From: Actibacterium naphthalenivorans
Lineage (GTDB): Bacteria > Pseudomonadota > Alphaproteobacteria > Rhodobacterales > Rhodobacteraceae
Reading direction: 5' to 3'
Assembly: GCF_014196965.1 (NCBI RefSeq)
Contig: NZ_JACIEQ010000001.1
Span: 1,488,001 to 1,552,000, forward strand
DNA length: 64,000 bases
Below the pieces are notes generated by a model. The model did no database searches, had not been told where the DNA came from, and saw only the letters and a program-made list of their open reading frames with translations. Position numbers and translations under genes: made by a program. Shown here one piece after another: positions 8,467 to 17,229 of this stretch (the stretch's first letter is position 1; every line of letters starts with the position of its first letter).

Positions 8467-8515
8467 CGTTCGCTTCAGATCGGACCCTCAAGATCGGGGC
8501 CCTTGTCCGAAAAGA

Positions 8516-9295
8516 TCAGCGCGCGCTCCAGCCGCCGTCCACGGGCAGCAGGTGGCCGGTCACCATCGACGCCTCGTCCGAGCACAGCCACAGCATTGCT
8601 GCGGCCTGTTCCGCGGTTTCGATGGGGCGCTTGATGGCTTGTTCTTCCAGCATGCGGTTGATGATCATCTCGGCGATCTCGGGACCGGCCTTGTAATAGG
8701 CTTTGGTCGGCGTGACGCCCGGCGCGATGCAGTTCACCCGTACGCCGCGTTCGGCATACTGGACCGCGGCAAAACGCGTCAGCTGAATCAGCCCCGCCTT
8801 GGCCGCCGAATAGGCCGCGCCCGATTCCGGGACAAAGGCCATCCCCGCCAGGGACGAGACATTGACGATGCTGCCGCCGCCGTTCTCGATCATGTGGCCG
8901 ATCTGGTACTTCATGCCCAGAAAGGCGGTGCGCAGGCAGATCGCCATCGTGCCGTCCCAGCCCTCCAGGCTTTGGGTGTGGAACTCGGGGCCGTGGGCCG
9001 CATCGCCGATCGCCTCGCCGATCACGTTGGCGGCGATGTGCAGGCCGCCGAATTTCTGAACGGTGGCGTTCACGATACGGTCGACATCGGCTTCGTTCGT
9101 GCCGTCGGCCTGGATGAACTCGACGTCCGCGCCGGCGTCGCGCAGGCGTTTCGCGGCGGCTTCACCGGCTTCGGCATTGATGTCCGAAAGCATGACACGG
9201 GCGCCTTCCGTGGCGAAGCCAATCGCGGCAGCCTCGCCAATTCCCCCCGCAGCAGCCGTTACAAGAACAGCCTTCCCGTCAAATCTTTTCTGCAT
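8516..9295 (-). CDS. SDR-family dehydrogenase
   Basis: This classical short-chain dehydrogenase of 259 residues has a cofactor loop TAAAGGIGEA (a variant of TGxxxGIG) and an acidic SDIN at the end of beta-2 that favours NAD(H). The active site is Ser in NVSSLAG, then Tyr and Lys in YSAAK. The usual NNAG is replaced by NVIG. It probably interconverts an alcohol and a ketone formed by the neighbouring P450. The internal ATG at 9295 matches the family N-terminus; the upstream in-frame extension to 9340 adds 15 unlikely residues. It lies in the order P450, ferredoxin, SDR, flavoprotein on the minus strand. Confidence 0.82.
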   Translation of the reverse strand: MQKRFDGKAVLVTAAAGGIGEAAAIGFATEGARVMLSDINAEAGEAAAKRLRDAGADVEFIQADGTNEADVDRIVNATVQKFGGLHIAANVIGEAIGDAAHGPEFHTQSLEGWDGTMAICLRTAFLGMKYQIGHMIENGGGSIVNVSSLAGMAFVPESGAAYSAAKAGLIQLTRFAAVQYAERGVRVNCIAPGVTPTKAYYKAGPEIAEMIINRMLEEQAIKRPIETAEQAAAMLWLCSDEASMVTGHLLPVDGGWSAR

Positions 9296-9383
9296 TTGTG
9301 TTTCTTTCTTGATGAGAGTGAAAGACACCGGAGAACGCACCGACCTCCTTCGATGCGTTCCCCGGCTGCTTCATTCAAAATGC

Positions 9384-9698
9384 CTATTCCTCTGGCGCCA
9401 GTGTCACCTTGAGGCCATCAAGCGAGTCATCCATCTGGACCTGGCACGACAGACGCGACGTGGGTTTGGTTTCCTCGAGCAGGTCCACCATCTCGGCCTC
9501 GATCTCACCTGCTTCGGGCAGTTTCGAGAGCCAGGCTTCATCCACATAGACATGACAGGTGCCGCAGGCCGCGGCCCCGCCGCATTCCGCCGCGATATGG
9601 TACCCGGCATCCCTGAGTACATGCATCAGGGACTCCGTCATCGTTACGTCAACTTGCTTCTCCGACCCGTCCCGGTCGGTTACGTTCAAAATAGGCAT
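9384..9698 (-). CDS. [2Fe-2S] ferredoxin, partner of the second P450
   Basis: This 104-residue putidaredoxin-type ferredoxin carries cluster ligands Cys39, Cys45, Cys48 and Cys84 in the pattern C-x5-C-x2-C-x35-C. It begins 18 nt after the second P450 gene and is almost certainly its electron donor. It is a paralogue of the ferredoxin at 2433-2747, so each P450 has a dedicated ferredoxin. No ferredoxin reductase is encoded in the window. Confidence 0.88.
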   Translation of the reverse strand: MPILNVTDRDGSEKQVDVTMTESLMHVLRDAGYHIAAECGGAAACGTCHVYVDEAWLSKLPEAGEIEAEMVDLLEETKPTSRLSCQVQMDDSLDGLKVTLAPEE

Positions 9699-9716
9699 TC
9701 TGTATTCTTCTCCGCC

Positions 9717-10985
9717 TCAGTTCGTCTGCATCGGAACGCGGTCCGGTGCCATCTCGCCAAACATGCCCTGATAGACAGGATCGAAATCCGGGTCCGCGAG
9801 GCGGAGATTCGGGAACCGTGCCATCATCTGTTCCAGGCTCTTGCGGATCACCATGCGGGCAAGCCGGTTGCCGATGCAGTGATGCGCGCCGGCGCCGAAG
9901 GTCATGATCGCCTGCGGGTTGCGCTTGATGTCGAACGTCTCAGGCTTGTCATAGACGGCCGGGTCATAGTTGGTCGCCTGGGCGGACGCGAGAACCACCA
10001 TGTTCTTCGGGATCTTGACGCCGGCAAGCTCGGTGTCGCGGGTGGCATAGCGCGGGAAGGTGAAGAACCCGGTGCTCTGATAGCGCAGGCATTCGGTCAC
10101 GGCCATGTCGGTCATCGACGGATCGGCCTTGAGCATGTCGAACTGATCGGGGTGACGACCAAGGTTCAGAAGCGCGGTCGCGATGCTGGTTGCGGTGGTG
10201 CCAAGGGCCGCGCCGCAGACGGCGTTGATCTGACCGAACAGCTCCTCGTCGGTGAGCTTGTCGTCGTTGTCGCGCGCGTGAACCATCTTGCCGATCATGT
10301 CGTTGGTCGGGTTCTTGCGACGATCCTCGAGGATCTCCATCATCACCTGCTGCAGCGCGCCAGCCGATTCCAGGAATTCCTGGGGATAGGGCTCGCCGGG
10401 CGCGAGACCCATGATGAGGCCGAAGCTGTCATGCGCACGCTTGAAGGCGTTTTGCTGCTCGGGCGTGAGGTTGAACGCCGCGCCTAGCAGGACATGGCCG
10501 ATGATGTCACCCGAGAAGTCGCTCATCACCTCGAAGGTGTCGCCGTTCGCCTCGATGGCGTCGAGCTTGGCCTCGATGATCTTCGCAGTCGCTTCCTCCA
10601 GCGCCTTGACGCCGGCAGGCATGAATGCGGGCATCATCAGGCGACGGATCCGGGCATGGTCGGCGCCATCCATCTGCGCGACCGCCTTCAGGCCGCCGAA
10701 GAAGTCGAAGATCTCGTAGCCGGGGATCGGCGGCATCTCGACCGAGTAGACGTCGGGATTGAGATAGACCTCCTGCGCGTCGGCATAGCGGCCGCAGACG
10801 ACCACGGGGATGCCGCGGCGGTTGCAGTAGAACGGGCCGCGCTTTGCCCAGTCACGCATATGTTGAATGCCGTTCTGGCGGACGCTTTCCTCGGCCAGGT
10901 CAAGATCAATATAGTACTGCTGATCCAGATCCTCGAGCCGGGGGCCGGTGGCCTGTTCGGTCACTGTGTCTAAAGTGGCTTCCAT
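9717..10985 (-). CDS. Cytochrome P450 with altered I-helix
   Basis: This 422-residue bacterial P450 has the heme loop FGAGAHHCIG with Cys370 as ligand and ExxR at Glu298-Arg301. The I-helix, normally A-G-x-D/E-T-T, reads AALGTT at 259-264, so the proton-relay acid is replaced by Gly262 while Thr263/264 remain. This points to unusual oxygen activation or a substrate-assisted mechanism. The family resembles CYP enzymes of terpenoid and steroid side chains, but I cannot name one. The ATG at 10985 has GGGAGGAAG upstream; the extension to 11051 is unsupported. The ferredoxin follows by 18 nt. The 341-bp gap to the divergent SDR operon (11327) holds several dyad elements. Confidence 0.86.
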   Translation of the reverse strand: MEATLDTVTEQATGPRLEDLDQQYYIDLDLAEESVRQNGIQHMRDWAKRGPFYCNRRGIPVVVCGRYADAQEVYLNPDVYSVEMPPIPGYEIFDFFGGLKAVAQMDGADHARIRRLMMPAFMPAGVKALEEATAKIIEAKLDAIEANGDTFEVMSDFSGDIIGHVLLGAAFNLTPEQQNAFKRAHDSFGLIMGLAPGEPYPQEFLESAGALQQVMMEILEDRRKNPTNDMIGKMVHARDNDDKLTDEELFGQINAVCGAALGTTATSIATALLNLGRHPDQFDMLKADPSMTDMAVTECLRYQSTGFFTFPRYATRDTELAGVKIPKNMVVLASAQATNYDPAVYDKPETFDIKRNPQAIMTFGAGAHHCIGNRLARMVIRKSLEQMMARFPNLRLADPDFDPVYQGMFGEMAPDRVPMQTN

Positions 10986-11121
10986 GAAACTTCCTCCCAT
11001 TTTGCATTGCACTGACGACTGTGCGGAGCATCGGAATATGACCGCAAACATCTTTTTGTCGCAATAACATATATTTTCTCAATGCCGCACACTGTCCAGT
11101 GCCGCGCGTTCGGATTGCAAG

Positions 11122-11139
11122 GCTATTCGTTCGAATAGC
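11122..11139. promoter_or_regulatory. Perfect 18-bp palindrome in the P450/SDR divergent region
   Basis: GCTATTCG-TT-CGAATAGC is an 8-2-8 perfect dyad midway between the P450 start (10985) and the SDR start (11327). It differs from the lux-box-like motif and could bind another regulator such as the AraC or GntR proteins of the island. Confidence 0.4.
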
Positions 11140-11250
11140 GCCGAGACGGGCATGTCCAAGCGGGCGCAAATGCCCACTCACCATGTGTCTCTGCACACCG
11201 GCGAGCGCCTTGCTCGTTCTGTCTTTATCACCGGGGTTCACCTGCCGGAC

Positions 11251-11268
11251 ACCTATCGCCCGGCAGGT
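11251..11268 (+). promoter_or_regulatory. Lux-box-like operator upstream of the ten-gene beta-oxidation operon
   Basis: ACCTATCGCCCGGCAGGT ends 58 nt before the SDR start at 11327. It overlaps an 11-bp perfect inverted repeat, TCACCTGCCGG (11238-11248) and CCGGCAGGTGA (11260-11270), and CCGGCAGG is repeated again at 11271. This dense arrangement suggests more than one binding register. Confidence 0.6.
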
Positions 11269-11326
11269 GACCGGCAGGGGGGTTCCGCGCTGTTTGTCGC
11301 GCAAAACGCATGGATATGGAGGAATT

Positions 11327-12115
11327 ATGTCGGTCATCGTGACAGGTGCTGCAAGCGGGATCGGACGCGCAACCGCTATAGAATTTGCGAAACACCCCCT
11401 GGGCGATCAGGCAAAGCTCGTGCTGGTGGACCGCGACGAGGCGGGTCTTGCGACCCTGACCTCCGAATTGGACGCGCTGGGCGCGGCCTCGGCGACATGC
11501 GTGGCCGATCTGATGGACCCAAAGGCGGGCGACGTTGTGGTTTCCGCCACTCTGGCCGCCTTTGACGGTATCGACGCGCTGATCAGCAATGCGGGCGCGA
11601 TCCACATGGTGCCGTTGGCCGAGATGACGACCGGCCAGTTCGACATGCTGATGAACATCAACGCGCGGGCGACGCTGGTGCTGGGGCAGGCCGCGCGGCC
11701 GCATTTGGCAAAGTCGGGCGGTGCGATCATTGCGACGGCCTCGACCGCGGCGGAGAACCCGATCGTCCCGCTGGGGGCCTATAGCGCCAGCAAGGCAGCT
11801 CTTGTGATGCTGATGCGGCAGATGGCGGCGGAATGGGGCCCCGAGGGCATCCGCTGCAACTGTGTCTCGCCCGGGCCCACCCATACGGCGATGACGGCGG
11901 CTTCTTATGACGACCCCGAGGCGCGGGCGGCGCGCGCCGCCGAGATTCCGCTGGGGCGGGTCGGCTCGCCCGAGGATCTGGCGCGCGCGATCCGCTTTCT
12001 GGCCGGGCCGGACGCCAGCCATATCAGCGGGGTGAACCTGCTGGTGGATGGTGGAATCAGCGCAAATATCGCAACATCGAAAAGCAGCGCGGCCAACAAG
12101 ATCGAGAATAAATAA
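11327..12115 (+). CDS. SDR-family dehydrogenase, first gene of the beta-oxidation operon
   Basis: This short-chain dehydrogenase of 262 residues has the cofactor motif TGAASGIG (6-13), SNAG, an active-site Ser in ATASTAAE and YSASK with Tyr/Lys. The Asp of VLVDRD at the end of beta-2 suggests NAD(H). It probably oxidises a hydroxyl group, perhaps a 3-hydroxyacyl-CoA, since no other hydroxyacyl-CoA dehydrogenase is present in the operon apart from the SDR at its end. GGAGG lies 5 nt before the ATG at 11327; the longer in-frame extension upstream runs through the operator region and is not coding. The next gene begins 2 nt after its stop. Confidence 0.82.
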   Translation: MSVIVTGAASGIGRATAIEFAKHPLGDQAKLVLVDRDEAGLATLTSELDALGAASATCVADLMDPKAGDVVVSATLAAFDGIDALISNAGAIHMVPLAEMTTGQFDMLMNINARATLVLGQAARPHLAKSGGAIIATASTAAENPIVPLGAYSASKAALVMLMRQMAAEWGPEGIRCNCVSPGPTHTAMTAASYDDPEARAARAAEIPLGRVGSPEDLARAIRFLAGPDASHISGVNLLVDGGISANIATSKSSAANKIENK

Positions 12116-12117
12116 CC

Positions 12118-13251
12118 ATGACCGAGACCCCGAAGGGCCCGCTTGCCGGTATCCGTATTGTCGAGTTCGACGCAATCGGCCCGGTGCCGCTGTGCGCGAC
12201 GATCCTGGCCGATCTTGGCGCCGATATCGTGCGTCTTGCCCGTGCGGGCGGTCAGGCCGCCTATGCGGATGTGGGCGGGGCGATCCTGCACCGGGGCCGC
12301 ACCGCCGTCGAACTGAACCTCAAGGACCCGGCCGACCGCGCGGCGGCGCTTGACCTGATCGGCGCGGCGGACGTTCTGATCGAAGGCTTCCGCCCCGGCG
12401 TGATGGAGCGGCTGGGCCTGGGCCCCGACGACTGTATGGCGGTGAATCCTGCGCTGATCTACGGCCGGATGACCGGCTGGGGCCAGACCGGCCCGCTGGC
12501 GCCGCGTGCCGGGCACGACATCAACTATATTGCCATCGCGGGTGCCCTGGGCACGATGGGCGAGGCCGGCCGCCCGCCAATGCCGCCGCTGAACCTTGTC
12601 GGCGATTATGGCGGCGGGGCGATGTTCCTGGCCATGGGCGTGCTCGCGGCGGTGATCGAGGCGCGCAGCTCCGGCAAGGGGCAGGTGGTTGATGCGGCGA
12701 TGACCGACGGGGTGGCGATGCTGATGAGTCTCTTCATCGCGCTGCGGCAAGGCAGCGGCTGGGGGCCGGAGCGGGAAGCGAACCTGCTCGACGGCGGGAT
12801 GCCCTTCTATCGCTGCTACGAATGCGCCGATGGCGGTTATGTTGCGGTCGGCGCGCTCGAGCCGCAGTTCTTCCGCGCTTTGCTGGACGGGCTTGGCCTT
12901 GATCCGGCGAAATTCCCGCAGATGGACAAGGCGGGCTGGCCCGCGATGCGCGACCGGTTCGCCGCCTGTTTTGGCAGCAAAAGCCGGGATGAATGGGCCG
13001 GGGTGTTCGACGGCAGCGATGCCTGTGTGTCGCCGGTGCTGGATCTGCTGGACGCGGCAGATCACCCCCATAACGCGGGGCGCGGCACATTCCTCCGCCA
13101 CGAGGGGGTCGTGCATCCGGCCCCGGCGCCGCGATTCTCGCGCACTCCGGGGGCGATCCGCCCGGCCGCGACACGGACCGCCGCCGAGATGCTTGCGGTT
13201 TGGACGACCGGCCGGTCTTATGGCGCCGACGACGACATAAATTCGAAATGA
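12118..13251 (+). CDS. CaiB/BaiF-family, alpha-methylacyl-CoA racemase-like
   Basis: This family III CoA-transferase-fold protein of 377 residues resembles alpha-methylacyl-CoA racemases. It has GHDINYIAIAGALG with the likely catalytic His133, and NLVGDYGGG with Asp163, the His/Asp pair that exchanges the alpha proton in AMACR. Racemases epimerise 2-methylacyl-CoAs so that a stereospecific acyl-CoA dehydrogenase can act on them. That fits the downstream acyl-CoA dehydrogenase and 3-hydroxyisobutyryl-CoA hydrolase and suggests a methyl-branched substrate. A true CoA transferase role cannot be excluded, and no acyl-CoA ligase is visible in the window. The gene starts 2 nt after the SDR stop and ends 21 nt before etfB. 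Confidence 0.8.
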   Translation: MTETPKGPLAGIRIVEFDAIGPVPLCATILADLGADIVRLARAGGQAAYADVGGAILHRGRTAVELNLKDPADRAAALDLIGAADVLIEGFRPGVMERLGLGPDDCMAVNPALIYGRMTGWGQTGPLAPRAGHDINYIAIAGALGTMGEAGRPPMPPLNLVGDYGGGAMFLAMGVLAAVIEARSSGKGQVVDAAMTDGVAMLMSLFIALRQGSGWGPEREANLLDGGMPFYRCYECADGGYVAVGALEPQFFRALLDGLGLDPAKFPQMDKAGWPAMRDRFAACFGSKSRDEWAGVFDGSDACVSPVLDLLDAADHPHNAGRGTFLRHEGVVHPAPAPRFSRTPGAIRPAATRTAAEMLAVWTTGRSYGADDDINSK

Positions 13252-13272
13252 AGACAATCGAAGGTAGGAAGT

Positions 13273-14031
13273 ATGAAGGTATTGGTACCTGTCAAGCGCG
13301 TGATCGACTATAACGTGAAGGTTCGCGTGAAGGCGGACGGGAGCGGTGTCGATCTTGCGAATGTCAAGATGTCGATGAACCCGTTCGACGAGATCGCGGT
13401 GGAAGAGGCGATCCGTCTGAAAGAGGCGGGTGTCGCGACCGAGATTGTTGCGGTTTCGATCGGCGTGAAGCAGGCGCAGGAGACGCTGCGCACGGCGCTT
13501 GCGATGGGCGCCGATCGCGCCATTCTTGTGGTGGCCGCCGATGACGTGCATCAGGACATCGAGCCGCTGGCGGTGGCCAAGATCCTCAAGGGCGTGATCG
13601 ACGCCGAGGAGCCCGGTCTGGTGATCGCGGGCAAGCAGGCGATCGACAATGACATGAACGCGACCGGCCAGATGCTGGCGGCGCTGCTGGGCTGGGGCCA
13701 GGCGACCTTCGCCTCGGAGCTGACGGTCGAGGGCGATCATGCCACCGTCACCCGCGAGGTCGATGGCGGGCTGCAGACCATCAAGGTCACGCTTCCGGCG
13801 ATCGTCACCGCGGATCTGCGGCTCAACGAGCCGCGCTATGCGTCGCTGCCCAACATCATGAAAGCCAAGAAGAAGCCGATGGAGGAAAAGACGGCGGCCG
13901 ATTACGGCGTCGATGTCACGCCGCGCCTGCAGGTGGTCGGCACCGCCGAACCCGCCGCGCGCCAGGCCGGCGAAATGGTCGGCTCGGTGGACGAGCTGGT
14001 GGCGAAACTCAAAGCGGCGGGAGCGATCTGA
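13273..14031 (+). CDS. etfB: Electron transfer flavoprotein beta subunit
   Basis: The ETF small subunit has 252 residues. It begins [20 protein letters not shown], has the AMP-binding beta-subunit signature around residues 120-150 ([22 protein letters not shown]), and has the conserved recognition-loop region [15 protein letters not shown]. With the alpha subunit it accepts electrons from acyl-CoA dehydrogenases and passes them to ETF-ubiquinone oxidoreductase. Its stop overlaps the etfA start as TGATG. Its place next to a single acyl-CoA dehydrogenase gene suggests an operon-dedicated ETF. Confidence 0.92.
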   Translation: MKVLVPVKRVIDYNVKVRVKADGSGVDLANVKMSMNPFDEIAVEEAIRLKEAGVATEIVAVSIGVKQAQETLRTALAMGADRAILVVAADDVHQDIEPLAVAKILKGVIDAEEPGLVIAGKQAIDNDMNATGQMLAALLGWGQATFASELTVEGDHATVTREVDGGLQTIKVTLPAIVTADLRLNEPRYASLPNIMKAKKKPMEEKTAADYGVDVTPRLQVVGTAEPAARQAGEMVGSVDELVAKLKAAGAI

Positions 14032-14957
14032 TGGCTGTACTTCTTCTGGCGGAACTCACGGGCGGCGCCCTGGCCGTGGACGCGACCGCAAAGGCGCTGA
14101 GCGCCGCGAAACAGCTGGGCGATGTGACGGTTCTGTGCGCTGGCGCCTCCTGTGCGGATGCGGCCGGGGCCGCGGCGGAACTTGATGGCGTGGCACGGGT
14201 GCTCTGCGCCGATGATGCGATCTATGGCAACGGTCTGGCCGAACCGGTCGCCGCTCTGATCGTCAGCCTGGCGGGGGAGTATGAACATTTCGTTGCCCCG
14301 GCCACGGCGAGCGCGAAAAACATCATGCCGCGGGTGGCGGCGCTTCTGGATGTGATGGTGATTTCCGATGTGTCGGGCGTGGTTTCGGGCGATACGTTCG
14401 AGCGGCCGGTCTATGCCGGCAACGCGATCCAGACGGTGAAATCGACGGATGCGAAAAAGGTGCTGACGATCCGCACCTCGACCTTCGACGCGGCGGGCGC
14501 GGGCGGTTCGGCGGCTGTCGAGCCCATCGGCGCGGCGGCCGATCCGGGCCTTTCGGAATGGGTGGAAGACAAGGTCGCCGCCTCCGACCGGCCCGAGCTG
14601 ACCTCGGCCGGCGTGGTGGTCTCGGGCGGGCGCGGCGTGGGTTCGGAAGAGAATTTCGCGCTGATCGAGCAGCTGGCCGACAAGCTGGGCGCCGCCGTTG
14701 GCGCCTCGCGCGCGGCGGTCGATTCGGGCTATGCGCCGAACGACTGGCAGGTGGGCCAGACCGGCAAGGTGGTGGCCCCGGCGCTCTATGTCGCGGTCGG
14801 CATCTCGGGCGCGATCCAGCACCTCGCCGGCATGAAGGACAGCAAGATCATCGTCGCCATCAACAAGGACGAAGACGCCCCGATCTTCCAGGTCGCCGAT
14901 TACGGCCTCGTCGCCGATCTCTTCAAGGCAGTACCAGAGCTGATCGACAAGCTGTAA
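14031..14957 (+). CDS. etfA: Electron transfer flavoprotein alpha subunit
   Basis: The ETF large subunit has 308 residues. Its C-terminal FAD-binding domain shows the family signature [20 protein letters not shown] followed by [21 protein letters not shown]. The N-terminal domain starts [13 protein letters not shown]. It pairs with the beta subunit encoded immediately upstream, translationally coupled by a one-base overlap. The acyl-CoA dehydrogenase gene follows after 40 nt with its own AGGAGG site. Confidence 0.92.
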   Translation: MAVLLLAELTGGALAVDATAKALSAAKQLGDVTVLCAGASCADAAGAAAELDGVARVLCADDAIYGNGLAEPVAALIVSLAGEYEHFVAPATASAKNIMPRVAALLDVMVISDVSGVVSGDTFERPVYAGNAIQTVKSTDAKKVLTIRTSTFDAAGAGGSAAVEPIGAAADPGLSEWVEDKVAASDRPELTSAGVVVSGGRGVGSEENFALIEQLADKLGAAVGASRAAVDSGYAPNDWQVGQTGKVVAPALYVAVGISGAIQHLAGMKDSKIIVAINKDEDAPIFQVADYGLVADLFKAVPELIDKL

Positions 14958-14997
14958 GAAGGGGCGGTATCTACGGCGAAGCAGGAGGAGGGCGCGC

Positions 14998-16143
14998 ATG
15001 ATAGACTTCACACCCAGCGAGGATCAACTGGCATTTCGGGAGATGGCGGAGGGGTTCGCGCTGAACGAGTTGCGGCCCAACGCCATCGAATGGGACGAAG
15101 CCAAACATTTCCCCACCGATGTTCTGGCGCAGGCCGGGGCCCTGGGTCTGGGCGCGATCTACACGCGCGACGACGTGGGCGGGTCGGGGCTTGGCCGGGT
15201 GGATTCGGTGATGATCTTCGAGGCCCTGGCGAAGGGTTGCCCGACGATCGCGGCCTATATCTCGATCCACAACATGTGCTGCTGGATGATCGACACCTAC
15301 GGCACCGGAGACCAGCGCGCCGCCTGGTGCCCGAAGCTGGCCACGATGGACACGCTGGCCAGCTATTGCCTGACCGAACCGGGCGCGGGCTCGGACGCCT
15401 CGGCGCTGAGCACGCGGGCGGTGAAGGATGGCGACGATTACCTGCTGACGGGTCAGAAGCAGTTCATCTCGGGGGCGGGCACCTCGGATGTCTATATCGT
15501 GATGGCGCGCACGGGCGATGCGGGGCCGGGGGGGATCTCGGCCTTTCTGGTGGAGAAGGACACGCCCGGCCTGAGCTTTGGCGCGAATGAACGCAAGATG
15601 GGCTGGAACGCCCAGCCCACGCGCACGGTGAACATGGATAATATGCGCGTGCCCGCGGCCAACATGCTGGGGGCCGAGGGCAAGGGGTTCAACATCGCGA
15701 TGTCGGGGCTGAACGGCGGGCGCATCAACATCGCGGCCTGTTCGCTTGGGGGCGCGCAGGCGGCGCTGGATGCCACCGTTGCCTACATGCGCGACCGCAA
15801 GGCCTTTGGCAAAGCGCTGATCGCGATGCCGACGCTGCAGTTCCGGCTGGCCGAGATGGCGACCAAGGTGGAAGTGGCGCGCACGATCCTGTGGCGCGCG
15901 GCCTCCAGCCTGGATGCCAAGGCCCCCGAGGCCACGACGCTGTGCGCCATGGCCAAGCAGTTCGTGACGGACGAATGTTTCAACGTCGCCAATGACGCGT
16001 TGCAGCTGCATGGCGGCTATGGCTACCTGAGCGAATACGGGATCGAGAAGATCGTGCGCGACCTGCGGGTGCATCAGATTCTGGAAGGCACGAACGAGAT
16101 CATGCGGCTGATCGTGTCGCGGTCTGTGATCGCGGAAAACTGA
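14998..16143 (+). CDS. Acyl-CoA dehydrogenase, isobutyryl-CoA dehydrogenase-like
   Basis: A complete acyl-CoA dehydrogenase of 381 residues. It carries signature 1 (YCLTEPGAGSDASAL), the middle beta domain, and the C-terminal motif QLHGGYGYLSEYGIEKIVRDLR. The catalytic Glu is in HQILEGTNEIMR. The sequence resembles isobutyryl-CoA dehydrogenases (ACAD8 type), and the next genes encode 3-hydroxyisobutyryl-CoA hydrolase and 3-hydroxyisobutyrate dehydrogenase, the following valine-pathway steps. It would use the adjacent ETF as electron acceptor. AGGAGG lies 8 nt before the ATG. Activity on a larger 2-methylacyl-CoA is also possible given the racemase upstream. Confidence 0.88.
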   Translation: MIDFTPSEDQLAFREMAEGFALNELRPNAIEWDEAKHFPTDVLAQAGALGLGAIYTRDDVGGSGLGRVDSVMIFEALAKGCPTIAAYISIHNMCCWMIDTYGTGDQRAAWCPKLATMDTLASYCLTEPGAGSDASALSTRAVKDGDDYLLTGQKQFISGAGTSDVYIVMARTGDAGPGGISAFLVEKDTPGLSFGANERKMGWNAQPTRTVNMDNMRVPAANMLGAEGKGFNIAMSGLNGGRINIAACSLGGAQAALDATVAYMRDRKAFGKALIAMPTLQFRLAEMATKVEVARTILWRAASSLDAKAPEATTLCAMAKQFVTDECFNVANDALQLHGGYGYLSEYGIEKIVRDLRVHQILEGTNEIMRLIVSRSVIAEN

Positions 16144-16153
16144 AGGGCGGAAA

Positions 16154-17206
16154 ATGAGTGAAGAACCGGTAATCATCAGCCGCGAGGGCAGCCTGGGCCG
16201 GCTGCACCTGAACCGTCCGAAGGCGATCAACAGCCTGACGCTCGAGATGGTCCGGCTGATCGACAAGGGCCTGACCGAGTTCGAGGGGGATGACAGCATC
16301 GCAAGCGTGCTGATCACTGGCGAGGGCGAGCGCGGCCTGTGCGCCGGCGGCGACATCATCGCACTTTACGAGTCGGGCAAGGCCAAGACGCCCGATGCGG
16401 AACGGTTCTGGGCCGAGGAATATGTGCTGAACGCGCGTATCGCCGCCTATCCCAAGCCCTATGTGGCCTTCATGGACGGGATCACGATGGGCGGCGGCGT
16501 CGGCGTGTCGGCCCATGGCAGCCACCGGATCGTCACCGACCGTACCCGCCTGGCCATGCCCGAAACCGGCATCGGGTTCTTCCCTGATGTGGGCGGGACC
16601 TGGATTCTGGGCCGCGCGGCGGGCGAGGTCGGCACCTATATCGGGCTGACCGGCGCCAGCTTCGGCGCGGCCGATGCGATCTATGCGGGCTTTGCCGACT
16701 ATTACATGCCGGCGGGCAAGCTGGGCGATCTGGCCGCCGCCCTGGCGGGCCTGCCCGCAGACGCGGGCGGGTCAGAGGTGGACGCGGCGATCAAGGGGCT
16801 GGCAGAGGGTGCGCCAGGCGCGACCATCGCGGAAAATCGCGCCGCCATTGATGCGGCTTTCGCGGCGGATACGGTCGAAGAGATCATCGCCGCGCTCGAG
16901 GCGCAGGGCACCGAATTCGCGCAAAAGACGCTCAAGACCCTTGGCCAGAAATCGCCCACCAGCCTGAAGATCACCCTTGGCCTGCTGCGCGCGGCGCGCG
17001 GCAGCAAGGACCTGAAGGAATGTCTGGACCGCGAGTTCGCTGCCACGGGCCTCATTCTTGAAGGCCCCGATTTCTACGAAGGCGTGCGCGCGGCCGTGAT
17101 CGACAAGGACCGCAACCCCACATGGGTGCCCGCCACGCTGGCCGAGGCAAAGGCGCCCGATCTGGGCGCGCTCGCCGCGGCCCATGACACACTTTTCAAC
17201 AGCTAA
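16154..17206 (+). CDS. 3-hydroxyisobutyryl-CoA hydrolase (HIBCH-like)
   Basis: This crotonase-fold protein of 350 residues is longer than an enoyl-CoA hydratase and has HIBCH hallmarks: NRPKAINSLTLEMV near the N-terminus, CAGGDIIALYESGK as oxyanion loop, GITMGGGVGVS, and AMPETGIGFFPDVGGTW with the catalytic Glu. It releases free 3-hydroxyisobutyrate from its CoA ester, avoiding build-up of methacrylyl-CoA. It lies 10 nt after the acyl-CoA dehydrogenase and 23 nt before the dehydrogenase that would use its product. A homologous hydratase acting on another 3-hydroxyacyl-CoA cannot be fully excluded. Confidence 0.86.
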   Translation: MSEEPVIISREGSLGRLHLNRPKAINSLTLEMVRLIDKGLTEFEGDDSIASVLITGEGERGLCAGGDIIALYESGKAKTPDAERFWAEEYVLNARIAAYPKPYVAFMDGITMGGGVGVSAHGSHRIVTDRTRLAMPETGIGFFPDVGGTWILGRAAGEVGTYIGLTGASFGAADAIYAGFADYYMPAGKLGDLAAALAGLPADAGGSEVDAAIKGLAEGAPGATIAENRAAIDAAFAADTVEEIIAALEAQGTEFAQKTLKTLGQKSPTSLKITLGLLRAARGSKDLKECLDREFAATGLILEGPDFYEGVRAAVIDKDRNPTWVPATLAEAKAPDLGALAAAHDTLFNS

Positions 17207-17229
17207 ACCCATCGAGGGAGGACAACGGC

